Shown here piece by piece: positions 1-11,764 of a DNA stretch of 64,000 nucleotides. This DNA comes from Brasenia schreberi (Eukaryota; Streptophyta; Magnoliopsida; Nymphaeales; Cabombaceae), in NCBI GenBank assembly GCA_036023115.1, contig JAYKKT010000049.1, positions 1,674,001 to 1,738,000 of the forward strand. The letters are read 5' to 3'. Numbering within the stretch: position 1 is the stretch's first letter; the number at the start of each line of letters is the position of its first letter. The position numbers and the translations under genes were made by a program. The notes below the pieces were generated by a model. It did not search any database. It was not told the origin of the DNA and saw nothing but the letters and a program-made list of their open reading frames with translations.

Positions 1-125
1 TTATATATATATATATATAATCATAAATAAAAGTGCACCGCTAAATCCGCTATATCCCTGCTACCGCTATATCAGGGTCGACCGCTAACAACCTGCTAAC
101 CGCTATTGATAACATAGAACTGCAT
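1..125. repeat. TA microsatellite and CCGCTAT-rich stretch
   Basis: The first 20 or so bases are a TA dinucleotide run. It is followed by several copies of CCGCTA(T/A) and its relatives CTGCTAAC and CTGCTACC. Clustered short motifs next to a hAT transposase remnant resemble hAT subterminal binding sites, but no terminal inverted repeat or target duplication is visible, and the element may begin outside the window. Confidence 0.45.
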
Positions 126-1400
126 TGAAAAAGATGTTGGCATATAATGAATGGGGTTCTATAAGTTGGTCGAGAAAGGAAGAGGGGGTTATTGTAGTAG
201 ATGCTATTTTTAATGCTAACTTTTGGGAGAAATGTAATACACTTTTTTAGGATGATTGTGCCTTTAGTGAAGTTAATTTGAATGGTAGACAATGAAGATA
301 GGCATGCTATGCCTTATATATATGATGCTATGGATAAGGCCAAATTGGAAATATAAGTAAACTTTACTGCAAGCGGTCACTTTTAAAGAAGGTTTGAATG
401 ATAGTTGAAATCGACAAATGCATCATGAATTGCATGCTGTTGCATACTTTCTTAATCCCTTTATTAGATTTTCTCTCAACTTTATAGGGGATGATGAAGT
501 TAAGAAAGGGATATTGAATGCAATTAAACTTATACAAGATTCATCTATTAGGTGCAACGTTAATTTAGAGCTATGTAAGTATATAGATAGCGTTGGAGAT
601 TTTTGAAAGTCAATTGCAAGACAACTCCACTCCCAGATGAGACCAGGTATGATTTGGTTTTTGGATAAATTATTATTACTTTTTCAGTCTTATGACTTGT
701 GTAGCTTCTTAAGACTTAATTATTTTATTTATTATGTTTTATAATCCTTTTATTTATTATATTTTATTTTGGATGAATGGTGGACTCGATTTGGAGTAGA
801 TACACCAAATTTATCGAGGTTTGCTTAACTCATATTAAACCAAACATGTAGTTCGAGTGGATACAACAGGAATTGGAGTTTTTCGAATGCATTCACACAA
901 AGAAGAGAAACAGATTGGAACATGCTCATCTTCATGATTTGGGATATATTGCATATAATATGACATTAAAGGTAAATAAAAAAGGATATTTTTGTTATAT
1001 GTTTGTTATTCCTTATCCTTGTAAGTTGTAACTCATAACTAATGATATTTTCTAACTTCTAAGTAAATTATATCTTTCTTTTATTTTCTTTATAGACAAA
1101 TGAAAAGAGATGCAAGAAAGCAAGGAATCTGCCATATGACCCATTTAGGTACGAAAATATTGATATTATTGATGATTGGTTCGAAGAAGAAGAGACTCCT
1201 ATTATTTTAGATGATGCAAACTAGAGAGGAATAGAAACAGATGTAGAGATTGTAGATGATGTAGGCGAAGGATTGGATGACCCAATTTTGGAAGAAGAGG
1301 TAGATGATGTGGTGATGATGGCGGTGACCTTGATTATAATGCTTATGATGTATTTGTTGATTATGGTCCACATTTTATTGAATGAAACAACGAAATTGGA
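126..1400 (+). pseudogene. Decayed hAT transposase (C-terminal half)
   Basis: Reading across frames gives a degraded match to plant hAT transposases. A FWEKC-type segment lies near 225 and YDAMDKAK near 330. ELHAVAYFLNPF follows near 425, and the dimerisation region WWTRFG..TPNLS..RNWS lies near 780-900. An acidic tail near 1130-1240 resembles the C-terminal exon of hAT-3 (55459-55738). An AT-rich intron sits at about 970-1095. Stops and frameshifts are frequent, so this is a fossil. It is clearly related to, but more diverged than, the TATCG hAT family found later in the window. The longest open piece is 418-606. Confidence 0.7.
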
Positions 1401-1794
1401 TTGTTGTAGTTTATAACTTTGTATTTGTGTTATAAATAATAAATTATAATCGTAACTTTGTAAACTTTCATAAGCTTATTGGTATACTATTAACTTTAAG
1501 TTTAACTTTCTTACACTTTTAGGCTTGTAGACTCATGACATTAGTTTATTGATAGTAAAAATATCATTTTTAGTTGCATTAGGATTATGTTCTCTACCAC
1601 TTGCTTACCTTATGTTTTTTAATTGTATTTTTTTTTGTATTTTTTCAAATTTTATAAAATAATTAAAATTTTAATTTGTTGTATCGTATTGTATCATACA
1701 ACTACTCGGACTAAACGATGGAACCTGAAAAATAAGAAAAGATATATTTAAATAAAAAGTTCGGTAAGGCGATGCTTGGAATTATACTGGTATA
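1401..1794. other. AT-rich spacer, nothing recognised
   Basis: No coding, repeat-end or RNA signal that I can support. It is probably the 3' flank of the hAT remnant. Confidence 0.4.
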
Positions 1795-2215
1795 CTTTCT
1801 AACACGTGGAACAATATGACTAAACATATTATAAAAATGACAAAAGATCAATTAGGTGAATCTAAGGGAGGCATATCTACACAAAAAGAAGCTTGGTGGC
1901 GGAGAGAAATGGTGAAAGATAAAATTAAGGCTAGGAGCGCACACTACAAATTACATTATACCAATAAGAGATGAAAACTGGGAGGCTTATAAAAAAAAGC
2001 GAAAAAGGAGGTTAGTAAAGCAAAAACCAAAAATTTGAGTACCTTACTCCTGCTAAATGTATCATAGAGGATGAGAATATTCTAGTAGCAAATGATGATA
2101 TAAAAAATAGATGAAAAAAATATTTTTATAACTTTTTCAACGAAAATATAGGCACTAGTATTAGCTTAGGAGACCTAATTAGGGATCTTCATGGGCTAGT
2201 AGGGCCGAGGATTAA
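1795..2215 (+). pseudogene. RTE LINE fragment (EN-RT linker region)
   Basis: The bases match, with many substitutions, the segment between the endonuclease and reverse transcriptase of the RTE family in this window (compare the minus strand of 4389-4793): an AWWW-like block followed by the lysine-rich [17 protein letters not shown] region. Frames are broken throughout. No intact end or target duplication is visible. Confidence 0.65.
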
Positions 2216-2269
2216 AGTTCACATTTCAAACACACATTGGAGTCTACTTTTACATATAAATAAAACCCT

Positions 2270-2662
2270 ACAACAACAACAACAACAACAACAACTAAGC
2301 CTTTTCCCATACTAGACGGGGTCGGCTACATGGATTCTTTGTTTCCACATATCCCTATCGTGTGCCATGTTAGTAGTTAACTCCCAATAAGCTAGATCAT
2401 TCTTTATTGTTTCTTTCCAACACTTTTGTGGTCGTCCTCTACCTCTTTTAATACTTTCCAAATTTAGTTTTTCTAACCTTCTTACAGGTTCTTCTTTTGA
2501 TCTTCTTTCTATATGTCCAAACCATCTTAAACGATGTTCTCTCATTTTATCCTCTATTGGTGCCACTCCTAATTTGTTTCTAATAACCTCATTATGTATA
2601 CGGTCTTTTCTTGTATGACCACTCATCCATCTCAACATCTTCATGGATGAGTGGTCATACAA
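2270..2662 (-). mobile_element. 5'-truncated RTE LINE, 3' end with (CAA)n/(TTG)n tail
   Basis: On the minus strand this is the last 116 codons of the RTE reverse transcriptase ORF. It carries [28 protein letters not shown], and the C-terminal HVADPV followed by a stop. After that comes the family's very short 3' UTR and a TTG repeat tail (CAA on the plus strand at about 2272-2296). A simple-repeat tail in place of poly(A) is typical of the RTE clade. The last part folds back on the following sequence (see the inverted repeat at 2527-2746). Confidence 0.85.
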
Positions 2663-2746
2663 GAAAAGACCGTATACATAATGAGGTTATTAGAAACAAA
2701 TTAGGAGTGGCACCAATAGAGGATAAAATGAGAGAACATCGTTTAA
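2527..2746. repeat. Perfect 104-bp inverted repeat inside RTE sequence
   Basis: Bases 2527-2630 and 2643-2746 are exact reverse complements, separated by a 12-bp spacer (2631-2642). Both arms encode the same RTE C-terminal segment on opposite strands. I compared the arms base by base and found no mismatch. The transcript of either strand would fold into a long hairpin. Confidence 0.95.
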
Positions 2747-2749
2747 AAC

Positions 2750-3088
2750 CCTAATTGATGCAAAATACATTCATATATGGACATACTATTACAAATGAAT
2801 GTGGAGCAACAACGATAAATTCATGAATTGAGGTGACACTTTTATTTATTTATCATCACATATAGTTTGTCTTATTTTTAGATGGGCCCAACTTTCTAGA
2901 ACCAATGGGAGAAAGGGTTAGGGTCGGGGCCGAGTTCGCGAAGTGGTGACATGTTAACTCCATCCCCGCCCTGATCCCCGTAAGGCATTTTCTTACTCTC
3001 CTTCTTTTCGTCCTTGCCCGCCATTTCCACTCCATGAATCAGGTGCATCCCACGAGAAGAGGGGGATCTTTTCCTCGTGAACATTCCA
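2750..3088. other. Unassigned segment with a GC-rich block
   Basis: AT-rich at first, then from about 2880 to 3085 it is distinctly more GC-rich than its surroundings. A 62-codon open frame on the minus strand (2896-3084) has no recognisable motif. It ends exactly where the next RTE 3' end begins. Confidence 0.4.
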
Positions 3089-5395
3089 AAACAACTAAGC
3101 CTTTTCCCATATTAGACGGGGTCGGCCACATGGATTCTTTGTTTCCACATATCCCTATTGTGTGCCATGTTGGCAGTTAACTCATAATAAGCTAGATCAT
3201 TCTTTATTGTTTCTTTCCAACACTTTTGTGTTCGTCCTCTACCTCTTTTAATACTTTCCAAATTTAGTTTTTTATACCTTCTTACAGGTTCTTCTTTTGA
3301 TCTTCTTTCTATATGTCCAAACCATCTTAAACGATATTCTCTCATTTTATCCTCTATTGGTGCCACTCCTAATTTGTTTCTAATAACCTCATTATGTATA
3401 CGGTCTTTTCTTGTATGACCACTCATCCATCTCAACATCTTCATTTCTGTCACAGGCATCTTTTGTACAAATTGATGATTAACTGCTCAATAAACATGGC
3501 AGGCCTAATTGTTGCTCTATAATATTTACCTTTTAGCTTTAATGGTATCTTCTTATCACAAAGAATACCTGATGCTCCTCTCCATTTTAACCAACTCGCA
3601 TTAATTCTATGCGTAACATCTCCATCAATTCTTCCATCATTCTGAAAAATTGACCCTAGGTATTTTAAATTTTTTATGTCCTTTGAAAAATTGACCCTAG
3701 GTATTTAAAACCTTCATGAGTCCTCACACATGTTTTTGCACCATCATACATGTCTCTTATAAGGTTAATATGTGTCAATGGGATACCTCTTTTTTCCAAA
3801 GTTCTCCAAAGAACCTCCCTCGGTAGTCTATCATCAGCTTTTTCTAGATCAATAAATATCAATGTAAAAGTCTTTCTTTTTTGCCCTAAAATGCTCCATA
3901 AGACATCTCAAAAGGTGAATCACTTCAACAGTAGATATGCCTGGCATGAATCCAAATTGGTTTTCTGTTGTACTTGATACTTGTCTTAACCTACGTTAGA
4001 TAATTCTTTCCCAGAATTTCATAGTATGGTTCATTAACTTGATACCTCGATAATTCGCATAATTTTGAATGTCTCCCTTGTTCTTATATATGGGTATAAG
4101 TGTACTTGCTCTCCATTCCTCGGGCATTTTTTAGTTTTTTCATATTTCATTAAATAGTCTTGTGAGCCAAGTGATTCCTATGTCTCCTAGTATTTTCCAA
4201 ACATCTAAAGGAATATTATCTGGTCCTACCGATTTACCACCCTCAATATGTTTAAGAGCCTCTTTGACTTCATTCTTTTGAATACGAAGATAGAAATTAT
4301 GGTTTATATACTTTTCTGATTTGGCTAACTCTCCTAAGCTAATACTAACATCTTTAATTTCATTAAAAGGCTTATAAAAATAGTTTTTTCATCTATTTCT
4401 TATATCATCATTTGCCACTAGAATTTTTTCATCTTCGATGCATCTAACATAATTAAGATCTTTAGTTTTCTTATCTCTAGCCCTAGCTATCCTACAAATA
4501 TCTCTTTCAACCTCTTTTGAGTTGAGTTTTTTTTTATATAAATCCTCCCAAATTTCAGCTTTTGCTTCACTCACGGCTTTTTTCGCTTCCTTCTTTGCTT
4601 TCTTATAAGCCTCTAAAGTTTCACTAGTTTTCTTAGTATAATGTAATTTGTAACATGACCTTTTTGCCTTGATTTTATTTTGTACTACTTCACTCCACCA
4701 CCAAGCTTCTTTTTGTGCTGGTACACCTCCCTTAGATACACCTAACACATCTTTTGCCACTTTCCTAATATGTATAGCTATATTGTTCCACATATCACAG
4801 GGTGTACCAACATAATTCCAAACATCTCCTTGAAGGACTTTCTATTTAAATATATCTTCTTTCTCGCTTTTGAGGTTCCACCATTTAGTCCGAATAGCTT
4901 GATGCACTCTTTTATTCTTTGTCAAAATTTTTATTTGTAAATCCATAACTAAAAGTTGATGTTTGGTGGTTAAGCTTTCTCGTGGAATTACCTTGCAATC
5001 TTTACAACACACTCTATCTTTTTTTGTACAAATAAAGTAATCAATTTGTGTTTGTGATAAGCTACTCTTATAAGTAATTAAATGTTCATCTCGTTTTTTG
5101 AAGATTATGTTGACTATAAAGAGATCAAATGCCATAACAAAATTTAAAATCTCCCTACCTTCCTCATTTATATCCCCAAAACTAAAGTTTCCATGAATCC
5201 CTTGATATCCTAATGCCTCTTTAAGGACATGTCAATTTAAGTCTCCTCCTAAACAAATCATTTCCCTTTGTGGAATATTTTGAATCACCTTATCTATGAG
5301 ACTATCTCTTCCCAAAAAGCTATCTTTATACTATCTTCTAGTCCTACTTGGGGTGAGCACAAACTATATTCAAGACCTCATGAACATCCCTAGAT
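3089..5395 (-). pseudogene. RTE LINE with endonuclease and reverse transcriptase remnants
   Basis: Minus-strand RTE copy, the longest by domain content. From 5' (right) to 3' (left) it has the C-terminal half of the AP-type endonuclease (TQIDYFICTKKDR near 5040, H-LLVMDL near 4940), then the AWWW and AYKKAKK linker (4389-4793). The reverse transcriptase finger region, with a degraded GPDNIPLDVWK-like block, is near 4200. FIDLEKA lies at 3674-3862, followed by the C-terminal arm [13 protein letters not shown] (3112-3459) and HVADPV. The reading jumps from THEG directly to FKYLGSIFQ, so the catalytic FADD segment is deleted. Several stops and frameshifts make it inactive. Confidence 0.85.
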
Positions 5396-6555
5396 CCAAT
5401 AAAATCAAGAGACTATACAACGTAATTTTTATCGACATATTCAAACGAAATAAAGTCAAATAGGCTCTTAAACTTATAAAAGGGTGGTAAATATATAGGA
5501 TTAGATAATATTTCTATAGAAGTATAGAAAATATTAGGAGAAACGAATATCACTTGATTTACAACATTATTTAATAAAGTACAAATAAACTAAAAAATGC
5601 TTGAGGAACGAAAGAAGAGTATAGTTACACTCAAAATTGTACAAATTATCAGGATATCAAGTTAAACAGTCGTACTACGAAATTATAGGAAAGAATTATT
5701 AAGCATAAGTTAAACAAGCATCAAGTACAATAGAGAGAACCAATTTGGATTTGTAACAAGATCTACTAATGAGGCAATTCTGAAACATCTTATGAAATAT
5801 TTTAGAGAAAAACCCTTCATATGGTATTTATTAATCTAGAAAAAACTTAGAATAGGATGCTAAAAAAATATTATTCAAAATATTTTATAAAAGAGGGGTA
5901 TCCCATTAACATTTGCAAATGACACTATATTAGTTGATGAGTTCAATGAAATAGTTAGTAGGACATTGGAACTATGGAGAGAAACATTAATAAAGCAAAG
6001 GTTTTAGTAAAACAAAAACAAAATATATGAAATGCAAGTTTGATCACTTGGTTATTTGGTTACTTCAAATGACATAGAATTATATTGGCACACATTGTAT
6101 TTTCGTATCTAAGATCAGTTTTTCATAATGATAGGGAAATTGGTAGAGATGTTATGCCAAGAATTAACATAGGTTAGTTAAATTGAAGAGTTGCGTAAGA
6201 TATTTTATGTGAAGAAGATATCATTAAAGTGGAAGGTAAATATTATAGAGTACCATTAGACCCACCATGTTTTATGGTTTTGAGTATTGGGTAATGTTGA
6301 GCTGAATATGTAATCACAAAAGGAAAAATCATATACATAATGAGGTTGTTAGAGAGACAAACTGGGAGTGACACCAATAGACGATAAAATGAGAGAAAAT
6401 CAATCGTTCAAGATAGATAAAATAAGAGAATCATTCAAGACTCCAATAAGAAAGCATGAGAAATTAGGAGTGGCATCAATAGATGAGATTATTAGAGACA
6501 AACTGGGAGTAGCACCACTAGATGATAAAATGATAGAATCATTCAAGATGGTTTG
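5396..6555 (+). pseudogene. Old RTE LINE, left part (continues at 21145)
   Basis: Highly diverged plus-strand RTE reverse transcriptase. Recognisable pieces include a VKEAL-like start near 5450, NQFGF near 5745, FADDI-like bases near 5925 and the C-terminal arm from about 6340. Near 6350-6545 a short unit (LGV-P-DDKM) is repeated three times. The copy stops at GATGGTTTG, where Copia A is inserted, and resumes with GTTTGAACAT at 21145. It is therefore older than the whole 6556-21144 block. Confidence 0.75.
6551..6555. repeat. Target duplication GTTTG, left (right copy 21145-21149)
   Basis: GTTTG precedes the left LTR of Copia A and is repeated immediately after the right LTR at 21145-21149. 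Both copies lie in continuous RTE sequence, so this is a clean integration footprint. Confidence 0.9.
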
Positions 6556-6938
6556 TGTAAAGATTCGTCAATGAACGAAAGTTGATATTGCAGGAATCTA
6601 GTTCACCAAGCCGCCAAGAGTCAAATGACATTTAATGAAGAATGCCGATCTTCAAGAATAACAAACAAGAAACAAGTCAAGAAGCAGTGCTAGACTACAT
6701 ACTTTTATTAATGGAATCATCACTTATTTATAGGCTTTACATTGTTTTAGAATGGAGAGCAAAATGAAACAAGAGGAGGGCTAGTACTGGTCGGCTAGCA
6801 CTAGCTGTTGGGGGTGCTCCCAATGGCTAGTAGCCGTTGGGGGCCCCTAACAACTATGGCTAGGGCCAGCATAGTCATGGCCTTGTATTCCAAACATGGC
6901 ACGGGCCCAAAGAGCCCGTGCACCCTATTACATTAACA
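6556..6938 (-). repeat. Copia A 3' LTR
   Basis: 383 bp. On the minus strand it starts TGTTAATGTAATAGGG and ends GACGAATCTTTACA. It carries GC-rich inverted motifs around CACGGGC and a CTATAAATAA-type TATA region. Closely related to the 20760-21144 LTR and more distantly to the Copia B LTRs. Confidence 0.92.
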
Positions 6939-6951
6939 CCCCCCTCAAACT
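6939..6951 (-). promoter_or_regulatory. Copia A polypurine tract
   Basis: On the minus strand, AGTTTGAGGGGGG directly abuts the 3' LTR. This is the expected plus-strand DNA priming site and confirms the element's orientation. Confidence 0.85.
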
Positions 6952-9759
6952 TATGGGGTATAAACTGAAAGTTTGTCTAGTAAAAACTGAAAGCGAGAAG
7001 CTGAAAGAGATTTGATGAAGAAGTCTGCGAGCTGCATCTCAGATGTGACATAACAAAGCGAGATCTTATTCAGACACTCTTCACGAACAAAGTGGCAGTC
7101 CATCTTAATATGCTTTGTCCTCTCATGAAAAGTGTTGTTCGAGGTAATGTACATGGCGCTTTTGTTGTCATAATACATGATGGCAGGGCATTGGACATTG
7201 ACTCCCATGTCTGCTAGAATGGTTGTAATCCAAGAAATCTCCATCGTTGCTGTAGCCATGGCTCGATGTTCAGCTTATGTGGATGAGAGACACCTTCTGT
7301 TGTTTTTTGCACTTCCAGAAAATAAGAGACTCACCTAAAAACACACAAAAACCAGTCGTAGAGTGTCTATCGTTGACATCTCCACCCCAATCAGCATCCG
7401 TATATACAGACAAATCAAAAGATAAAGAGGACCCCCTTGTGGGCAGTATTTCTAATATATCGAATAATGTGGAAGACAACACTCACATGAACAGAAGTAG
7501 GTGCCGGTTGAAATTGACTTGATGTGTGTACTGCATGAGAAATATCTGGTCTAGTAATGGTGAGATAAGTGAGTGCACCTATGAGCTGTCGATAAGGGGT
7601 GGGGTCCTCCAATTTCTCACCATTAGTGGATTACAGTTTGGTGCCTAGGACTTCCGGTGTGTCAACAACCTTAGTATCTGTAATACCAAACCTTTCAATA
7701 ATATCTTTAGCAAACTTTGTTTGAAACATAAAGTATCCACAATTATTTTTCGTTATCTCAATACCTAGAAAGTAATTCAGCAAGCCCAAGTCCTTCATAT
7801 CAAATTCGTGATACTTAACTTCAGTAATGCCTGCTTCATCACTTCATGTCATCCACATACAAGAGCAAGATAACAATACCAGATTTTGTTTTTCGTACAA
7901 ATAAAGCAATATCAGTATAGCAAGTCACAAAATTATGCAAATGCATCAATTTTTCAAATCGATCAAACCAAGCTTTCAGAGCTTGTTTTAGACCATACAA
8001 AGTCTTTCGCAATTTAAGAGCATGACCAGGAGGGAGATTGACACCAGAGGACTCATGTAGACTTCTTCATTCAAGTAACCATTCAAGAAAGCATTCTTGA
8101 CATCAAGTTGATATATATTCCATTGTTTAATTGCACTAATGGTTATGAGAATTCTAATTATGGTCATTCTAGCCACTAGGGCAAAAGTTTCATCATAATC
8201 AATTCCATATTCTTAGGCATAACCTTTAGCAACTAGTCTAGCCTTGTATCTCTCAATATGACCATTGCTATGAGTTTTGATTTTATATACACATCGACAT
8301 CCAATGACTTTCTTATCTTTTGGTATGGGTGCAACTATCCATGTCTGAGCCTTGTCTAAGGCGTTGAGTTCATCTTTCATAGCATCTTCCCATTCTGGAA
8401 TACCTTTAGCTTAATGATAGAACCTAGGTTCCTTAATTTTACGAAGGGTGGCAATCAAATTTCTTCTTTGTGGTTCAAAAGATTCATAGGACACAAATCG
8501 CTGAGGAGGTCTTGAAACCCTAGGTTCTAATCTTGTAATACCAGGTTCTGTGTGGACATCATCGGTTTCTCTAGGTCATCTTGTATAATGTGAGGAGAAG
8601 GGTTCAACAATTGATTGAGTATCAATTGTTATGTGTGAAGTGTCATTGTTTTCTACACGATTTTCTTGAATGCCTTGATGATCTACTGAGTCATAATCAT
8701 TATCTTCTTAAACCTTAAAAAAATCTTGAGGAATGAAAGTTTCAAAATTTTCAAGCGTTTGAATTCATAATAAATATCATTATCAAGAAATTTTACATCC
8801 TTTGACACGTACAACTTGTCTTTTATGGGATTAAAATACCTATAACCCTTTTTGTTAATACCATAACCAAGTAAGACACATTGAATAGCTCTAGGTAACA
8901 ATTTGTCATTCTTGTCTGTATACACAAAACATCTACATCCAAAGTCGTTCATAGTGTAGAGGGATGTTGTACAATTTTTCACAAGGTGAAGTATTTTCAA
9001 GGTTAGATGAAGGTATTCTATTTATAAGATATACTGCGGTAAGAGTAGCTTCAACCCATAAATATTCAGGAACCCTACTAGCAATTACAAGTTTCAATAA
9101 TATGTCTATGTTTTCTTTCTGCTAGACCATTTTGTTGAGGTGTTTTAGTGCATGATTTTTTATAAACAATACCATTAGTTTCAATAAATTTTTGAAATTC
9201 ATTAGACATGTACTATCCACCCGAATCGGATCTAAAGATTTTAATGGTTGCTCCAAATTGGTTTTTTATCATATTACAAAAGACTACAAATTTTTCAAAT
9301 ACTTCGGATTTGTGTTTCAAGAGATATATCCATGTAAAGCGAATAAAGTCATCCACAAAAATCACATAGTATTGCACTCCTCCTTTGGAAACAATGGGTG
9401 CGGGGCCCCAAACATCCGAATGTATTAGATCTAAAGCTTTCTTTGATACATAGTTTCTTTCTCCAAAAGGAAGATTATGCATTTTTCTAAAAATACAATC
9501 TTTACATTTAAAATCTTTCTCTCTAATGGTTTTCATCAAGGAAACTATGTACCAAAGAAACTATGTACCAAAGAAAAATGTTTGGATGAGAAAGTGACTA
9601 TAAAATTGTTATCACATATTTGAGCAACCGAAAGTAGATTTAAATTAAGTTTAGGTATAAGACTTACATTTTTAATTTTAAAGTTTTGTTTTTCAAGGTT
9701 TCCTATTTTTTTAATGTGGAGTTTTAATGTTGGGCAAGACACCTACTTCTTCTACGGCT
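6951..9759 (-). pseudogene. Copia A pol remnant (protease to RNase H)
   Basis: On the minus strand, reading from right to left: a zinc-knuckle-side linker (AVEE-like) at 9735-9759, then a protease tail with NLNLLSVAQICDNN at 9545-9742. The integrase core at 9213-9539 shows HSDVWGPAPIVSKGG, FVDDF and SDSGG. It continues through 8683-9000, then reverse transcriptase ([12 protein letters not shown], 7988-8176) and RNase H. In RNase H, TDADWGGDVNDR lies at 7270-7482 and DNKSAMYI..H-RTKHI-MDCHFVREE at 6951-7259. Multiple frameshifts and stops. This copy lacks the RTE and Copia C insertions seen in Copia B and so serves as their empty-site reference. Confidence 0.88.
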
Positions 9760-10125
9760 TGTTAATGTAATAGGGGCACGGGCCATTCGGGCCCGTGCAA
9801 TCCTTGTTTGATACAAGGATCAGGGCCAGGGCGAGTAACCGTTGAGCACAGCCCAACGGCTAGTGCTGGCCGGCCAACACTAGTCTTGTTTCTTGATTGT
9901 TTTTTTTTTTTTTTTTCATGTACAATGTGCTCTATAAATACCATATCATCTCATGAATAAAGTATGCAGTCTAGCCCTGCTTCTTTGACGTATTTTGTAT
10001 ATGCCTCCAATCTTGTTTGTCATTCTTGAAGATCGACATTCGTGATTGAATGTCATTTGACTCTTGGCGACTTGGTGAAATAGATTCGTGCAATATCAAC
10101 CTTCGTTCATTGACGAATCCTTACA
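9760..10125 (+). repeat. Copia B 5' LTR
   Basis: 366 bp, TG...CA. It has a TATA-like CTATAAATACC region near 9932 and ends CGAATCCTTACA next to the primer site. It resembles the 3' LTR at 20340-20697 with scattered differences, including a long T run in this copy only. Confidence 0.92.
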
Positions 10126-10137
10126 TGGTATCAGAGC
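10126..10137 (+). promoter_or_regulatory. Copia B primer binding site
   Basis: TGGTATCAGAGC, the standard plant Copia site complementary to the 3' end of initiator methionine tRNA, immediately follows the 5' LTR. Confidence 0.93.
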
Positions 10138-10207
10138 CTCGGATTGAAGAAAACGAGTGCATTAGGAAGCATGCTGAAAATGCGAAAGTTGAAGAATTGC
10201 ATCAAAC

Positions 10208-11764
10208 TTGAGGTTAGTCCAAAATCTTCATTTTTGCACAAAAATGGAAGGTAAAAATGAGTCGTTTAGATGCATTCTAAACCCAAAATGTTATCAAAAT
10301 TGGGCTAGAAAAATGAAAAAATATCTTTTATCGAAAGATTTTTGGGATTACATTGATGGAACCATAAAGGAACCAATTTTGAACGTTGATGGCTTAGATG
10401 ATGACGAAATCATCAAAGCACATGAAAAATACAAGATAGATTTGAAATTATGGGAAAAGATGAATGCAAAAATCACATGGATTATTTGTCAAAATGTGGA
10501 TGGAAAACTTAGAAATAGGATTAGTGCTTTTGAAAATGCGTTTGAAACTTGAGAATATTTGAAAAAGCTTCATTCTCAAGACGATTTTGTTTTTCAAATT
10601 GATTAATGGAAAGAATGACTATGCTCAAACAAGGGAATCTAAGCATTAGAGACTATCATAATGATTTTTCGGAACTATGGACTTAATTAAGAAGTTTTGA
10701 CAAATTTGAAAAACTTCACAAATTAGACGAATTTCAAGAATTTTTAGACAATCAATATTTTTTTTTTTATTTATGGTGGTTTAAGAGACGAATTTGAAAA
10801 TATTAGATTAAACCTTATACATAGAAAACCTAGACCTAGAGGAGATACCTTTCTAGTCGATCTTGTTACGGAGGAAACAAGATTATAAAAAATGCATGTG
10901 GCCAAAGAAGCCGTGCTTGCCGCATCAAGACCCGGAGCAAACTTAAAGACTTATAAGCCTCCACATGTCAAGAACAATGAAGGCACGATCAAGAAGCCCA
11001 TAGGACCATGGCCCAACAAGGATACAATTTGTCATTATTGTAAGGAAAGTGGACAAATTAAAATCACTTGTCCTCTACTTCGAAAAAGAGGTAAAAATGT
11101 GGGAGCCGTGGAAGAAGGATGTGTCTTTTCCAAATACATCAAAGCTTACATAGAAGAGATTTTTAAAGAAAAAGCAAGCATCTCCGAGAATGCTCTATCT
11201 ACTTCGCAAGGTATGTCTTGGTTTTTAGATTCCGGTGCATCTTTTTATATGACACATTGTGAAGATGCTTTGATTGATTCTTGTGAGACATTTGGAAAAC
11301 ATGTGTTTACGGCCGATGGAACAAAACTCCAAATTAAAAAAGTTAGAAATTTTGAAAAAGAAAACTTTAAAATTCAAAATGTGAACCTAATACTCAAACT
11401 TAATTTGAACTTGCTTTCGATTGCACAAATATGTGATAATGATTGTATAGTCACTTTCTCATCCAAACATTGGGTGGTGCAGGATCACCTATCGAAGAAG
11501 GTGATTGGTCAAGGCCATAGAGAAAGTGGACTATACAAAATGGACTATCTTGTTAAGCCAAATTTTGAGTTTTGTAATGTAGCCCAAGATGCTAAGCTTT
11601 GGCATAAAAGACTTGGATACTTGGATTCTCAAAAATTATGTAATATTCCCTTGATAAAAACAATTAAAGAAAAAAAAATTGAATGTACGGATTGTATTCT
11701 TGGGAAAATGCATCATCTTCCTTTTAGAGAAAGGAATTTGTACCAAATAAGGCTTTTGATCTAA
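10208..11764 (+). pseudogene. Copia B gag, zinc knuckle, protease, pre-integrase
   Basis: The gag N-terminus at 10208-10552 has the Copia gag look (YQNWARKMKKYL, WDYIDG). The middle of gag is frameshifted. From 10892 a 290-codon open stretch holds a zinc knuckle (CHYCKESGQIKITC, in which the usual His is Gln). The protease motif is FLDSGASFYMTH near residue 110, and the pre-integrase domain has LWHKRLGYL and the C-x2-C pair of CTDCILGK. The frame ends early in integrase. The lost His and the interrupted gag indicate a dead element. Confidence 0.88.

Noticed and set aside
2272..2296. CAA repeat as an independent microsatellite
   Set aside because: It is the tail of an RTE LINE; the same tail occurs at 15130-15160, 22852-22865 and 60488-60500.
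10126..10137. tRNA gene fragment
   Set aside because: The tRNA-complementary 12-mers here and at 28305, 31133 and 20748 are retrotransposon primer sites. I found no cloverleaf-forming tRNA gene in the window.
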